Notes under the pieces: model-generated
Databases searched by the model: none
What the model was told of the DNA's origin: nothing
Seen by the model: the letters and a program-made list of their open reading frames with translations, nothing else
Position numbers and translations under genes: made by a program
Part shown: positions 34,086 through 46,993 of the stretch, in pieces
Layout of the letters: every line of letters begins with the position of its first letter
Numbering within the stretch: position 1 is the stretch's first letter
NCBI GenBank assembly: GCA_000787465.1
Contig: JSYX01000237.1
Location: forward strand, 1-48,626
Source: Thermomucor indicae-seudaticae
Taxonomy: Eukaryota; Mucoromycota; Mucoromycetes; Mucorales; Lichtheimiaceae
DNA length: 48,626 bases
Reading direction: 5' to 3'

Positions 34086-37000
34086 TTATTGGATGATGAG
34101 GGAGGGTGCCGAGTCTGCGCGGTAAGGCAAGAGGGATCGTTTGCGGTGTCGTGGGACAGGTGTGCTCTGGTGAGCTTGGAGGAGCGGGAGCGCCAGGCCG
34201 TGAATGAACTGGATGGGCCCAAAAGCCTTGGCGAAAGCGGCCTGGATATCGTTCGACCGACGCATGTCGACGAGCGCGTGTTGGAGTTTCTGGATCGTTT
34301 TGTCCATGTGGCGAATGAGAATGGCGTGAGTGGCGATTTGTTGTTTGTGTTGAATGAGCTGGTCGAGCAGGAATTCGGCAATGAGTTTGGCGTCTTCGTG
34401 CGCGAGCGAACGGAGGACGGCGAGGGCCTCCTGGTGGTAACGGACGTCGTCTGTCCAGCAGTCGTCTCGTCGTTGTTGCTGTTGTTCGAGCTGGGCGATC
34501 TGGTGGTCCAGAAAGTCGAGCTGGATGGTGATGATGTCGATGCGGTCGTCCATGTACTGCGGGGAGGAGGCGGCGTCGGATGGGCTGAGGCGCAGGAGCT
34601 GGCGGCGTTCGCTGAGGAGCTCGGTCTGTTCGGCGGCTAGGTGCTCGCGTTTCTGGCGCAGCTCGGCGATGGTGGTCTGTGCAAAGGGCAGGCTCTGGAC
34701 GTGCATGCTGATGGCGTGCTGGAGAACGCGCTTCTTTTCAAAGACGCGTTGCTGCAGCGGAGCGAGCTTGATATGGTTGGTGGTGGTGGTGGTGGTCCGA
34801 TGGCGGACGACGGTCGCGCACGCCAGTGCCTTGGCGAGCAGTGCGCGGGTGTTGGTGTCTTTGCTGTGCATGATCTTTTTGAGGACGAGGGCGACTTGCT
34901 TCATCTGGTTGCTGAGGGTGGCCATGTCCTCGGCGGCGCGCTTGACGGTCGCCTTTTGGGCGAGCAAGTCGCGTTCGATGCGTTTGCGGGCTGCGACGGC
35001 TTGGGTCTCGCCGCGCTTGAGCTTCTGGATTTCGCGCTCGTAGTGGCTGCAGCGTTCGCGCGAGCGGTCCGAGTCCTGCTTCATGCGTTTGGTCAGGCGC
35101 TTCTTTTCCTGGTTCGCCTTGTCGAGCTTCTGCTTGAGTCCGAGGATGACGGCGTTGCTCTTGGCGCGTGCCGAGTCGGCGCTCGCGGCCAGCTGGGCGT
35201 GCTTCCGTTTCAGCGCCTGCAGCTCGCGCGTCTGCTTCTTGATCCTGGACTCGTACTGGGACACGATGTCGTTCAGCTCGCGTTTGTGCTGGGCCGCCAT
35301 GGCGTTCTTCTTGTTCGTCAGGTCGGCCAGGGCGCGCTCTTGGTCTGCCTTTTGCGCCTGCGCCGTCTCGAGTTGCTGGATCAAGGACTGCTTGCATGCC
35401 AGACATGCTTCGAATCGGTCAAGGAGAAGGTTGGTGCTGCCTTGGAAAGAATTGGCGAACTGCATGACGCGTGGATCTGAGGCCAGGGATGAATCCGCCT
35501 ATCTCAGTTGATGTGAGTGGGACAAAGAAAAACCGAGGGTTGCTTGTTTGTTTTACCTTGATTGAAGAGAGGTAGGCCAATTCGTCTTCCAGAGAGGTCT
35601 TGGCTTGTTCGAGTAGAGCTTTGGATTTGGGAGTGCCACCACCACCGGCAGCAGTAGTAGTAGTAGTAGAAGCGCGCATGCTGTGTCGTTTACGGCCACG
35701 CATGGATCGCTTGGATCCGAATTTGTAACTATGCCTCTTCTTTTTGTTGTTGTTGTTGTTGGCGTTGGTGTTAGGTAACGGAGGTGGACGGTCTTGTTCG
35801 TCGCCCAGGGGAGTCTGGGCGGGGCTCGGGAGGCCATTGACGAAGGTGGTGACAGTGTGCTGTTTGGACTGCTGCAGTTTTGAGATCTCGATACGGAGCT
35901 TCTCGATTGTCTGAGCGTATTCCGCGATGAGGCTGTCACGCGGATCCGGGCTGTTGTGTGGCTGCTGCTGGTGCCTGAGGATATCGCGCTCGTACTTTGT
36001 TGCGGCGAGTTCATCTGCCATCCTGGCGATGGTGGTGTTCAGAGACTCGACTTCGCTCTTGAGGCTGTCCATCTCATGGTTGACGGCGTGCAGAAACTCG
36101 ACGTTGCCCCTGAGCTCCTCCTTGAGTCGGATGACCTGAGCCTTGAGCCTCTCAGTCTCTCCTCCGCGCAGCTCTTGGTTGACCGTGACACGGTTGCGAA
36201 TGTTACGGGCACGGTTAGCGTATTTCAGCGTGTTGAGTGTCTCAGTGTAATTGACATCCGCCGGTGACACACACGCCATCATGAGGGTCTGACTATTTCC
36301 GCCGAGCGAGTCTTGCAAGAGTCGAGTCAGCTTCGAGTCTCGGTAGGGGATGTGCGATACTTTGCGTGACTCATCCCCGAGTGCCGAGATGACGTTCCCG
36401 AGTGCTAAGAGGCCGGTGTTGATCGAGATGCCCTCCTTGGCGCGGTCCCCCACTGCATTGGTACGCTTGAGCTAAAAGTAAAAAAAGTCAGATGATGGAC
36501 CTGAAACATGAAACTGATCTTCTTGTATACCCTTTCTGATCCAGCCAGGTCCACAAAATGAAATTTGGAAACCAGACGTGTTTCCATATTGCCGTCCGCT
36601 GGAATGTTCTGTTTCAGGATGACGGAAAAGATGGCGTGTGATCGAGACGAGGTGCGGTTCATGTCGGTCGATGCTGTGGTTCTGGCAACAGACCCTTTGT
36701 GCAGGAGACTGTAACTTTCATTAGACGACAGGCCCCAGTGGTGGATGATGACAATAATTACCCGAGTAGCTCATGTGGGTTCCTGACTGGCTCTTCACGC
36801 ACACCGAGCCAGCAGATATTGCCATGCGTATCTTCACGTATCACGACGTCGTTTCTTCTGACAGGGTTCAAGAGATCGACAAGGTCCTCATTGTACAGCT
36901 CTAGAAAGGAGACAAAGACCTGACATGAATAGTTTGGTGTTTCCTTTTCTTTTGTTGCCAGCCGATCGAACAAGGAATCGATGAACCGAGGTACAATGCC

Positions 37001-37512
37001 GTCTGGGTTCCCTGTGGTGCGGTAAGCCGAGTCTATACCGATTCCCATGCTGTAAGTTTTGCCGCTTCCTGTTTGCCTATTTGTTTGTTAGAGTTTTAAC
37101 CTAAAGGGGGGCGGCGTGGATTTTAAGCTTTACCCATAAGCCAGGATCGTTGAATTATAACTATGCGAATATAATAAGTTAGGAGTAATGTTTGTAAAAC
37201 AAACATTGCATCTGTCTCTATTTTACCCGTCCAGGAATTTCTCAAGTAATGGCATGACCGAGGATTCATAGACTTGTTGTTGGTCTGTTGAAGGTGGATA
37301 AGCGTAATCAAACGTAAAGGATCGCTCGTTATTGATAGTAATCTGAGGTCGGTCGGGTGCAAAGGTAATGACGTTACTGCAACGCTGTTGGACCTCTTGT
37401 GCTGTCAGCGGTCGTACGCGGACGGCCACTCTGGGATAAAAAGATATCGATATAGCGCATTTCTTTGTGTATCGTGTTGTTTTTGCGAGTACCTGACAGA
37501 GGAAGTTGACAT
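34086..37512 (-). CDS. Kinesin-4-like motor protein
   Basis: Seven exons on the minus strand (37512-37493, 37430-37227, 37160-37134, 37076-36762, 36708-36531, 36471-35557, 35498-34086) give 1023 aa. The N-terminal motor domain starts at once ([10 protein letters not shown]). It holds the nucleotide loop [14 protein letters not shown] (about 81-94), switch [10 protein letters not shown] (about 207), switch II DLAGSER (about 242) and the neck-proximal [17 protein letters not shown]. The loop sequence and N-terminal motor place it near kinesin-4 (KIF4/KIF21), plus-end motors for spindle or cortical microtubules. Two coiled-coil regions follow, separated by a basic, low-complexity linker ([20 protein letters not shown]), with long heptad stretches to about residue 950. 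Exon 3 is only 27 nt. Plus-strand frames across 34641-35480 are antisense shadows caused by the GC-rich coiled-coil sequence. Confidence 0.93.
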
Positions 37513-38297
37513 GATGGATTACAGCCCACGAACGTACAATGGATGGAAAAGAAAAGAGCAGCGAGATCTTAAAAAAGAAGGAAAGAATTAAAGGAGAACC
37601 CCAAGTCCAAATGATGAAATGTGTCTTTTTTGCAACAATTATACACAAATACGCACCAAATCAGGCAACTGGAAACGCCAACGATAAAAAGGCAATCCAA
37701 AACATATTGCCCAGAAAAAGAGAGAGGATCGACTCGTCAAGTAAGCAAAACAGGATACATTCTCCTTGTATTCTCTCTCTCACTCTCTTTTTACTCTTTA
37801 CTTGTTGATCAACATTCCAAACAGATCCTTATTCTTGGCTCGGAAAAAAAAAGAATATCGGGTGTAATATCATCCACGAGATTTGAAACTCCCATTAATT
37901 GTGAGATCATGCTGGTTACCTTGTGGCGTTGTTTTTGGACACAGACTGTTCTAACCCTATCGTATTCTCCACTTGACGCGTTGATGTGATACATCGCGAT
38001 AACATTGGCACCTCCTTTCGTCACACAATCAGGACGCTCCCCATTGTATTATGTACAGCTACGACTTGGGAGTTGCGTCCAGGAGCTACTGCAGACCATA
38101 AAAAGCAGAAATATTTGTCAATGAACCATAGTCGCAAGAGAATCTTGGACTGTCGCGAACTCAAAACAGTCCCTTTTTCATAGCTACATGGTAGCTTGCT
38201 AGCTTGTATAATGGCGTGAAGTTGTAACTCTAGCGGGTATTGAAAACCGTTTCAGGTTACCAAAAGGAAAAAGTTTCTTTTGGCTTGCACCAAAGGC
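37513..38297. other. Divergent promoter region, kinesin / zinc-finger genes
   Basis: No gene is seen. The region is A/T-rich with C/T tracts near 37770-37800, and must contain promoters for both flanking genes. Confidence 0.5.
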
Positions 38298-38974
38298 ATG
38301 GACCTAGCTGCGTCAGAATCAATGTACAGGCGAAGCGAACAGTTTATAGGGTATGCGTTACGACGGCCCGATACTGATTTCCAAGTTCATGACATTGATG
38401 CCCTCCGACATTGGGACGATTGCAGGAATCCAACGGAAGAAAGCGACCGGTTTAGCTATACGAGCAGCAGTAGTGGTAGCGACGGTCGTACGGACGGAAG
38501 CAGCAGCAGTAGCGACAGTGTCCTGAAAGCCAATAGCCCGTCTGTGAGTCTACTAAAGTCATCGAAACCTTTTGCGTGCACCGTACCAAACTGCTCGCGC
38601 TCATACAGCTCCAAATCCGGACTCCGGTATCACTTGGAACATCACCGTGAGAGGTAGCTGAAGAAAACGCGGTGTTGAAAAGTGGATGTTAGAAACTGAA
38701 TCATGGTAGATCACGGTCAAGTTATGACAGGCAAAGGAGACTCCAGCTTCCTCCCGAACTTCAACGGGAACTGGATCGTATCTATGATCCAACGATTTGT
38801 CCGGCTTGCCACTTGCAATTCAAGCGCAAAACAAACGTCATTCATCATCTCAAGGAACGCCATCATGGAGAGGAGTGCTATCGATGTATTATATCTGGTT
38901 GTACGCATCACAAAGCGTATGCTACCCGCGAAGGTCTGGTTTACCATTTGGCCAACTATCATGGCACTAAATAA
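38298..38974 (+). CDS. Small C2H2 zinc-finger protein
   Basis: Two exons (38298-38653 and 38731-38974) join in phase 2 to give 199 aa. After an acidic, Ser-rich N-terminus (with SSSSGSDG and SSSSSDS runs) comes a classical finger, FACTVPNCSRSYSSKSGLRY then HLEHH (C-x4-C-x12-H-x3-H). Exon 2 adds a second finger with CPACHLQFKRK and HHLKERHH. A third, looser finger reads CIISGCTHHKAYATREGLVY then HLANYH. This is probably a nucleic-acid-binding regulator; target unknown. The first ATG in the frame is at 38298. The donor GTAGCT is weak, but reading on without splicing gives an immediate stop and loses fingers 2 and 3. Confidence 0.78.
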
Positions 38975-39207
38975 TAATCCCCCCTTGTACTTGTCATTTC
39001 CCCCCGCATCATCATCATATAACCTATATCCGCTTCTTTGCACCATCCCAAATTGTCATTGTCCATATTTTCGTTTACTGCATAAAAGGTTGCATTATCC
39101 ATAAAAAGATCAACCGTGGGTTTGGACCTGAGGCTTTTTTTTATAGCGGGGCCTGCTTTTGACATCCCGACATCCTTTTCTTTTTTCGTCCCAAAAAAAA
39201 GAAAGCC

Positions 39208-39575
39208 ATGGTGGTCCGCATACGCCTTGCACGATTTGGCCGTCGCAATTTGCCGTACTATCACATTGTTGTCGCGAATGCCAAGACGGCCAGGAACAGC
39301 AAACCGATTGAACAGATCGGCACTTATAATCCGATTCCGGATGAACACGGCAACAAGATTGTGAACCTGAATTTTGATCGTGCAAAGTACTGGTTGACCG
39401 TCGGTGCGCAGCCATCGGAACCTGTCGAGAAGCTCTTGGTCAAAGTAAGATAAACTATTTGGGTAGTAGTCGTAGTAGCAAGCGCCCTTTTTTTATTGAG
39501 TCATGCTGCGTTTAGGCCAATCTTTTGCCAAAACCACCACATCGTTATTGTAAGTTTGAAGCTTTTTTTTCCTGA
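39208..39575 (+). CDS. MRPS16: Mitochondrial ribosomal protein S16 (bS16m)
   Basis: Exon 1 (39208-39444) encodes the bS16 fold: [50 protein letters not shown] and [19 protein letters not shown]. It joins in phase 0, over a 71-nt intron with a long T tract, to an exon starting at 39516 ([11 protein letters not shown]). Reading straight on gives eight more residues and a TGA at 39573-39575, for 98 aa. Alternatively a strong donor (GTAAGT at 39550) and acceptor (CCCACAG ending 39617) would remove the tail and make a TAA across the junction, for 90 aa. The family tolerates short variable tails, so I cannot choose. bS16 is an early-binding small-subunit protein; the basic N-terminus could itself act as the mitochondrial signal. 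Confidence 0.9.
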
Positions 39576-40231
39576 GCGAAAGTTTGTATGCAAGCTAAAC
39601 TCTTTGTTTCCCCACAGAAAGAATTCAGCATTTGTATATGTAGACTTGACAAAAATTACATAAAGGCATTTCAACCGACAAGAGGAATTTGTATCAGTAG
39701 CAAGATAAACATTGTTAATAGTCTCAGAGAAAGAACCTCGTTTGTTGAGAGATTGAGAGCCAGTTTGTGCGGAATCAAGATGATGTACGAGTCTGTGAAG
39801 GTCTGACGCGGGGCCTTCTTCACAGTGCGGGATACGCAACCACTCGATATCCGACTTCAGGTCCTCAGGGGGGCGATCGAGCGTTCAAGACGATGATACC
39901 ATGATCGACGGATTCAGGTTCTGATTCAAAAAAAATCACAGCTGATGATATCATAACGTCAACTGACGGAGAAATATATCCGCTTCCGTGAGTCATGTCA
40001 GAACAATGCATCGCAGCGTGGACTCCAGAAACGTCAACAATATGCAATGTCCCGTGTCAGACAAAAATGCCAACAATATGCGTTTCAACGAAACTCTAAA
40101 TTCTCGCATGGAGTGATCTTCTGAGACCAGCATTGCTTCCTTTTACGGAACGTCCTGCCTATCACAGGGTGATGCGCTAACTCGATTTGTTTGACAAAAC
40201 TTGAAGATGTACATTTGGTATGAGGATGGAT
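39576..40231. other. Intergenic region
   Basis: No supported gene lies between the bS16m gene and the sugar transporter. A plus frame at 39588-39806 has no motif and may be bS16m 3' untranslated sequence. Confidence 0.5.
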
Positions 40232-41936
40232 CTACGTGCTGGCTCTAGTATTACAAAGCTCAAAACCACGCACAATGCTTTCAATGGATCGATTCTTGGT
40301 TTCAGGGAGCATAAAAAAGGTGAACGCAAAGGAGCAGAAGCAGGTGACAGCAAAGATGACAAAGGAATATCCCTGGATCGCTTCAAAGATCACTGGAAAT
40401 ACCTGACCAATCAAAAAGTTGGCGCCCCAGTTGACGGCCGTGGCAGCGGCACCCACACTCGAGTTGGCATAGCTGGGCGTGAGTTCAGACGTGATCATCT
40501 ACGCATAACAACCGAATCATCAACGGACTGCTCGAAACGGGACAGGAAGTGGCTTACCCATGGTATAGGTCCAATCCCGATCGCAAAGGACGCGACGTAC
40601 ATCAGCACAGACACAACCAAAAGCGCCGGTGCATTGAAGCGATAGCCGATCACAAGCAGGACCGAAAAGACGCACGCGCCTGTCTCTGCGAGCATTAGGA
40701 GAGGTCTTCGACCCATGCGATCCACAAAGAGCACAGTCACCATTGTGAAGACGAAATTGACTCCAGCCGTCGCGATCGCCATGTATTTCGACATTTGTGC
40801 GTTGAACGCAGACCGAAAAATCGAAGTCGAGTAGTACATGACCGCGTTCATGCCCGACAACTGCTGAATCGCGTGATGTGTCAACACAATGATTGACATG
40901 CGCCGAATCACCGGGTCCCGAAAGACATCCATAATGTTCATCGTCTTTCGGAGCTCTTGGCCTGGATCGATAACTGTGCTGCCTGTTTCTGGATCATGGA
41001 CTTTGTCGATTTCTGTCGATGCAGGCTTCTCCGAGATTGCGTTGCCGGGATCGAACTGGTCCATGAGTGAACGCGCCCGAACAGGTCCCACTTGGCCTTC
41101 CAGAATCTCATAAAACTCGTTGCTGATATCAGCGTTTGGTCCGCGCAGTCTTTGGAGGGCATGCCTCGCTTCGCGGATGCGATTCTGCGTGACCAGCCAT
41201 CGCGGTGACTCGACGGAGGTGGTCATGAGCAGCGCTTGGATCGCAGCTGGAATACCGACGATCGCGAAATTGACTCGCCAAAGAGGAACGTTCGACATCG
41301 GAAGGCCGACCACGGACGAAAGCAGAATGCCTATGACAATAAAGAACCTTGTTCCTCCGTTGCCGTTAATCCCTATTTTCTGAATCCCAGCGCAAGCAGC
41401 CTTACTGATTCAGGGTGCCCATCGCGCCACGCGCACGGATACTCGAGGTCTCGCCAATGTACGTAGGTATAGCGAGCGAACCCAGGCCGCACGACAAGCC
41501 GCACAGGACGCGTCCAATGATAAACATCGCGACGTTCGCTGACAAGCCGAGCAGAATGCCGCCAACGAGCCAGCCGGCCGTGTTGAAAATGATGGTCTTT
41601 TTGCGCCCGAGACGAGTCTGTATGGCGCCGCCCGTGAGGCCCCCGATAAGGCCCCCGACGCAAAAGGACGCGACCGCGAAACCCCTACAGAACGATCCAT
41701 GTACCTACTTGCTTTGAAACGGATGATTGTGAAACGTACCACAAAGAAGTGCTCATCGGGAGACAGTCCGGAAGTGCGGGGTTCGCCAGGTGTGCACTGC
41801 CGCTAGGGCAGGCGTGGGTGACCTCGCCCGGCAAATTCGAACATCCAATCGTCCAGCCGTTGCAAAAGGATCCAATGCAGGAGACAAATACGCAATACAC
41901 CATATATTTTGGTGTCTTTACTTGACGGGAATCCAT
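40232..41936 (-). CDS. Sugar transporter, major facilitator superfamily
   Basis: Four exons on the minus strand (41936-41740, 41684-41406, 41347-40558, 40498-40232) give 510 aa. This is a 12-span MFS sugar porter of the GLUT type. After helix 1 (KYMVYCVFVSCIGSFCNGWT) comes a short extracellular loop with cysteines. Helix 2 leads to GRKKTIIFN, and helices 4-5 show GRVLCGLSCGLGSLAIPTYI then GETSSIRARGAMGTLNQ. PESPRWL-type sequence appears as SVESPRWLV, followed by a large cytoplasmic loop. The second half has QQLSGMNAVMYYSTSIF, DRMGRRPLLM, GIGPIPW and the end signature LPETKNRS. These match vacuolar or plasma-membrane hexose facilitators; the substrate cannot be read from sequence. The intron between exons 2 and 3 uses a modest acceptor (AACAAG), but only this joins NQ to FFIVIGILLSSVVGLP in frame. 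Confidence 0.92.
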
Positions 41937-42134
41937 GTGAAGATGAGGTAAGAAAAAGATGGGACTTTAAGACATGGGTGAGCTTCTTTACTACGAGGAC
42001 CCTCCAACAAATAAAGACGGTTACGCCACCCGTGTTTTGCCTTTTTGGTATAGTGGAGAATGTTTGCTTCTTTCGGAAATAACAGATTTAATTACGCCAG
42101 CTTATGTGAGTAGTCGCAGTAGCCAATGAAAAAG

Positions 42135-43315
<1,181 letters not shown>

Positions 43316-43911
43316 TGGCGACTGGGGAGGTGAATCAATTGGGCGTGGATCTGCTGATCCCTCAAAAGCAAAACCCGTTTATTAAACGCAAGTTGATGGG
43401 AAGGGCATGTGTGTGTACTTGCGGTGATAGGTGTCGTCAGCAGAAACAGCAACGTATGGTTTAGGTGAGCCAAACGATGTGCTTGCTGTTGGATAAAACA
43501 GGCCTCAGCTTACGGGAGGGGAGGAAAAGGGGGGCTCCAAGAGAGTAGAACGTACCAGGGCTATTTTGAAAATCCATGTATTCGCCAGTATACGGAGGAG
43601 ATAAAGATATCTCACCCGTGTAGTGCATATAAAGAAAGGGAAGGAAGAGAAACAGAGAGAAAGAAAAGAGACAGGGAAATTTTTATGAAAAAGGCTACAA
43701 ATAATGACGAGTTTGTTTGAGACAAGAACGTCAAGGTTATTGTTCCTGAATTACTTTAGAAGCGCCACCTTTTAACACACTACGTAATCAACAGAGACAC
43801 GCATGTTTTCAGCCACGTAAGGGCAGATCCCCCTCTCAGATCACACTTTCCCGATTTAGTAGGCTTGCCCGATTTAGTCGGCCCCTCCAAGAAATATCCC
43901 CAAACGAAGCT
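43316..43911. other. PKA promoter and GH16 3' flank
   Basis: No gene is seen. A long purine-rich tract (about 43630-43680, GA and AAGA repeats) on the plus strand equals a C/T tract on the PKA sense strand, typical of fungal promoters. Confidence 0.5.
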
Positions 43912-44921
43912 CTATTGCATGTAGACTTTGATGGACTGGATGCTCCAATAGGCTTCACTAAACTGTTCCGGATGCTTCATGACATGAGAAACGCAGTCGC
44001 CCGGGCACCCCATGGATTTATACTGTGCGCCAGCCCAGTCGCCACAGAATGTCAGATTGATCACGATGCGCATGTCTGAAAAGAAATGCGCGCTGCAAGT
44101 CTTGGGACCGAACGGAAAGACAGCGGAGGCTTCGCTCCAGCGCGAAGGATCGGGCGTGCCTCGACGAATATCTTTTGGAATCTGATGCCTTGGGAAGAAC
44201 CAGATGCGGATACCTTGAGCCCAGTGCAGTGCAAAGACGCCTCCTCCGTCTCGATTAAAGCGCGCACCGAACGACTCTTTGGATTCATCTTGCACAGAGC
44301 AGCCTTCATTGACTGTTTGATTGGCGGCTTTTACGTAGCAGTTGGTAGCCAGCATTTTGCCCGTAAATCCTCGTTATCGTTATCCATGTGGCACCCGTTT
44401 GTGGTGTGCAATGTCATCCGGTTGGCTGTTTGGGTATTGACGCCTTCGACGACCTAGCGAAGAGCGTGGGATTATCACATGCGGCGCGTCGAAAACAGAA
44501 GGTTCTCCCCAAAACTCACGTCAATCTCTCCACGGCTAGGCCAGTCTGGACCCACTAACCAGAGCGCGGGCCATGTGCCGCAACCGATTGGCATATGCTC
44601 GACATCAAACAGGAACAGTCCCGATTGGTAAACCTCGTTGGACGTCAGTCTTACAGAGGGCCGGCCGTCGTGTGCGATCGACGTGTGGTCGGCTTGGATA
44701 AGGACAGCAGCATCTCGACTGGCATGGATCAAACCAGAGGCTTCTGCTGCGGACCGATTGACGTAGCGAACAAAGCCGTGCGTAGGATCCGGATCCGTGA
44801 AAAACGTGAAGCCGTCAAAGAAGGTCTGTCCCTGGTAGGCGTGCTGCAGACGCCATGATGCACTGACGAGCGTCGCTCTGAAGGAGTACAGGTATATCAG
44901 TATACGCAGTATACGTTGCAT
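43912..44921 (-). pseudogene. GH16 beta-glucanase-like gene with apparent frameshift
   Basis: Exon 1 (44921-44520) and exon 2 (from 44453) encode a secreted GH16-family glucanase. A signal-like N-terminus (MQRILRILIYLYSF) is followed by the family core: FDGFTFFTDPDPTHGFVRYV, then MPIGCGTWPALWLVGPDWPS. The catalytic site is GEIDVVEGVN, with E132, D134 and E137 matching the ExDxxE signature; intron 1 falls inside it. After MTLHTTNGCHMDNDNE the reading frame must shift by one base at about 44371-44385 to continue with FTGKMLATNCYVKAAN and the conserved end (GGGVFALHWAQGIRIWFFP, GDCVSHVMKH). No intron fits: there is no donor, and the gap would be under 30 nt. The shift lies in a tandem GATAACGATAAC. 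It could be a real null mutation or an assembly error. The enzyme would cut cell-wall beta-1,3/1,4-glucan or related polymers. Confidence 0.85.
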
Positions 44922-44959
44922 GAGAGCAAGCGTCGCGGTAATCCGTTGCAGCCGTCCTG

Positions 44960-44965
44960 TATATA
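44960..44965 (-). promoter_or_regulatory. TATA box of the GH16 gene
   Basis: TATATA on the minus strand lies about 40 bp before the start codon at 44921. Confidence 0.5.
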
Positions 44966-46917
44966 ATGGTTCGGCTAGCCGCTGTGATTAGGACTTATTG
45001 AACTAAAATTGTTTGACAGCTAAGCACTCCCTGGCCGCCGAACGATGCGAGAAATTGGTTGGAGAACCGTTGTGTGCCATGTGTGCATAAGGAGAACGAA
45101 GCGTATATGCTGAGCAACAAGCTTTTGTTATGTTCAAGATAACAAGGCGGAAGACACGGGCATCTATGGTCATATGAACGTGGGAGGCCCAGTTTGCTGA
45201 TTAAGCTAGAAGGGGCGCTCTCCAAAGATGGCTTCATACGGGCATATTGGAGCTCCCTTTCTACGGCGCTCTAAAACTTTAAAGACGAAGGGGGGTAAGA
45301 CAAGACTTGGAATTGCTTTGGCATATCCCTTCTCCTTGAATCCTGTAAGCCAAGCATTGGACCAAGACATTGCTTATTCCAGAACCTTCTGTCTTCTCGG
45401 TCAAACGTAGTAAAGCCGATAGTTAAAGGAGAAACCAGAAAAGAGTGAAGCGGTGGGGATCTTGTTCTTATCTTGATCGAATAACAACGTCAGAGAAGCG
45501 TCACTTGGTAGTCAGTCTTCTGTATCTCCCACTGTACTTTTGGTTTCAACGCGGATAACGGAGCAATAGATTTCCGAGCCGCAACATTATATGCGAAATG
45601 AGAACATTTGCATAACGGAAAGTCTTAAAAAACATTTGCCCTGAATGCAACCTTATTACAAGGAGTCTTATACTTCTAAGAAGATGTGGCGGATATTTTA
45701 AGGTGGCTGGTCCATATCGAGAAAGGATCGGCTCGGTTACTTTCACAATAGGGGGTATTGCTTTGGGCGCGTCATCATCATCCATTTGAGTTGGACGTCC
45801 GAACAGACAAAGACAGTTGCCTGATTCACTGGCATTACGCAATCGCCACAAGGATTGTGAACTTTTGGATCTTTCGAAGCAGCGCAATAGACCGTCGGCG
45901 CTGGGCATAAGCGATGTTTCGCAGAATTGCTTTGATGGTCGTGAGCCTTGGGAACTTTGGTCACGGAACTGGAAAGATGTTGTGCTGCAGGCGGTCCAAA
46001 CAAGCGACACTGACTGACAGTGGTGAAATGGGCTGCACAGTCAATGATACGCTCATTAGCCAAGCTTTTTGATAGCAAGGGCAGACCGAGAGTTTATGAT
46101 TAAATTAGGATCATATCGCTACAATAAATACCGTTTTCATGCACTTATTGGATAACAAATTAGGTCGTGTGGAAGCGGGTAAGACAGTCTTCGGATGAAC
46201 CCTGCCGCAAATGAACATGTTATGCCGAAAAGCATACCGTCAAGCCCATATTTAGAAAGCCAAAGCATGTGCAGAAAAACATGTCTTTAAGAGAGATTTG
46301 GACCCTTGCGGCCATACGACCCTGCAATAACGCCCAGTTTTCGTGCAACCCGAGTGGGTCGCACAGAATATTGCGATCAACCCCCCCCCCCGGAGCAGCA
46401 GGGCTGCCCTTCTCGAACTTTTCGCACTTTTACTAAAATTGAACATTGTAAAAATAGGCTCCTTATGAATCTTCCCATCGGGTATAGAGACGACCATCGT
46501 CATGCCAACGATCATGCGTTTCCCCCACTCTTGCGTATGTGCGCACCTGCAGACCTATCTACTCCGCTCTCCTCCTATCGCTCTGTTCTATGAATTGAGA
46601 AATAGCGTGGGCCCCCTCCTTGATGTGTCTGCCTGGGCAATATTTATGAGCGGCAAAGAATGAAATGGAGTCGGGCGAATATCATTGGCTAACGGACCAT
46701 CTTACTTAAATGTAAGTCGACATCATGTGCAAAGGCCCATACTTGCAGTGAAGGGGTGGGGGTGGGGGGAAAGAGCTGCAAGTCACTAATTGGTTCGATT
46801 CGCAGAGAACAATGCTAACTATCATCAATCATCCCTGTCTTGCCTCCACAACCAAATCAGGTACTGACTAATTTCAACCCCCCTAACGAGCACCTCCATA
46901 TATGTGCGCCCTCGATC
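44966..46917. other. Intergenic region, no supported gene
   Basis: The most gene-like frame is on the minus strand at 45546-46010, with a stretch MDDDDAPKAIPPIVKVTEPI, but it has no known motif and a poor end. An 11-base C run lies at 46381-46391 and a G-rich run near 46754-46770. The 3' part should carry the kinase promoter. Confidence 0.5.
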
Positions 46918-46925
46918 TATATAAA
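46918..46925 (+). promoter_or_regulatory. TATA box of the Ran1-like kinase gene
   Basis: TATATAAA sits 76 bp upstream of the ATG at 46994 and is followed by a C/T-rich leader. Confidence 0.6.
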
Positions 46926-46993
46926 CTGCATCATTTTTCCACTCGCCCCGCCCTTTTTTCTCCCTCTTTGTATGCACTTTCGCAAAGACGGTC

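Noticed and set aside
34738..35406. Second minus-strand frame of 222 codons inside the kinesin gene
   Set aside because: It is an Arg/Pro-rich out-of-frame translation of the coiled coil, typical of shadow frames; the sense frame continues the kinesin heptads.
34641..35480. Long plus-strand open frame (279 codons) opposite the kinesin gene
   Set aside because: It is the antisense of the kinesin coiled-coil region; GC-rich codons keep the opposite frames open. It has no splice or start context, and its composition (Leu/Val/Gly repeats) mirrors the sense strand.
45546..46010. 154-codon minus-strand frame between GH16 and the Ran1-like kinase
   Set aside because: No family motif, no splice sites, and an overlapping frame of similar quality; too weak to call a gene.
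46381..46391. Poly-C run of 11 bases
   Set aside because: It is a simple homopolymer in intergenic DNA; no structure or conserved context suggests a function.
46785..46815. tRNA-like T-loop GGTTCGATTC
   Set aside because: Neither a matching acceptor stem nor D and anticodon arms could be folded around it; it is a chance match upstream of the kinase gene.
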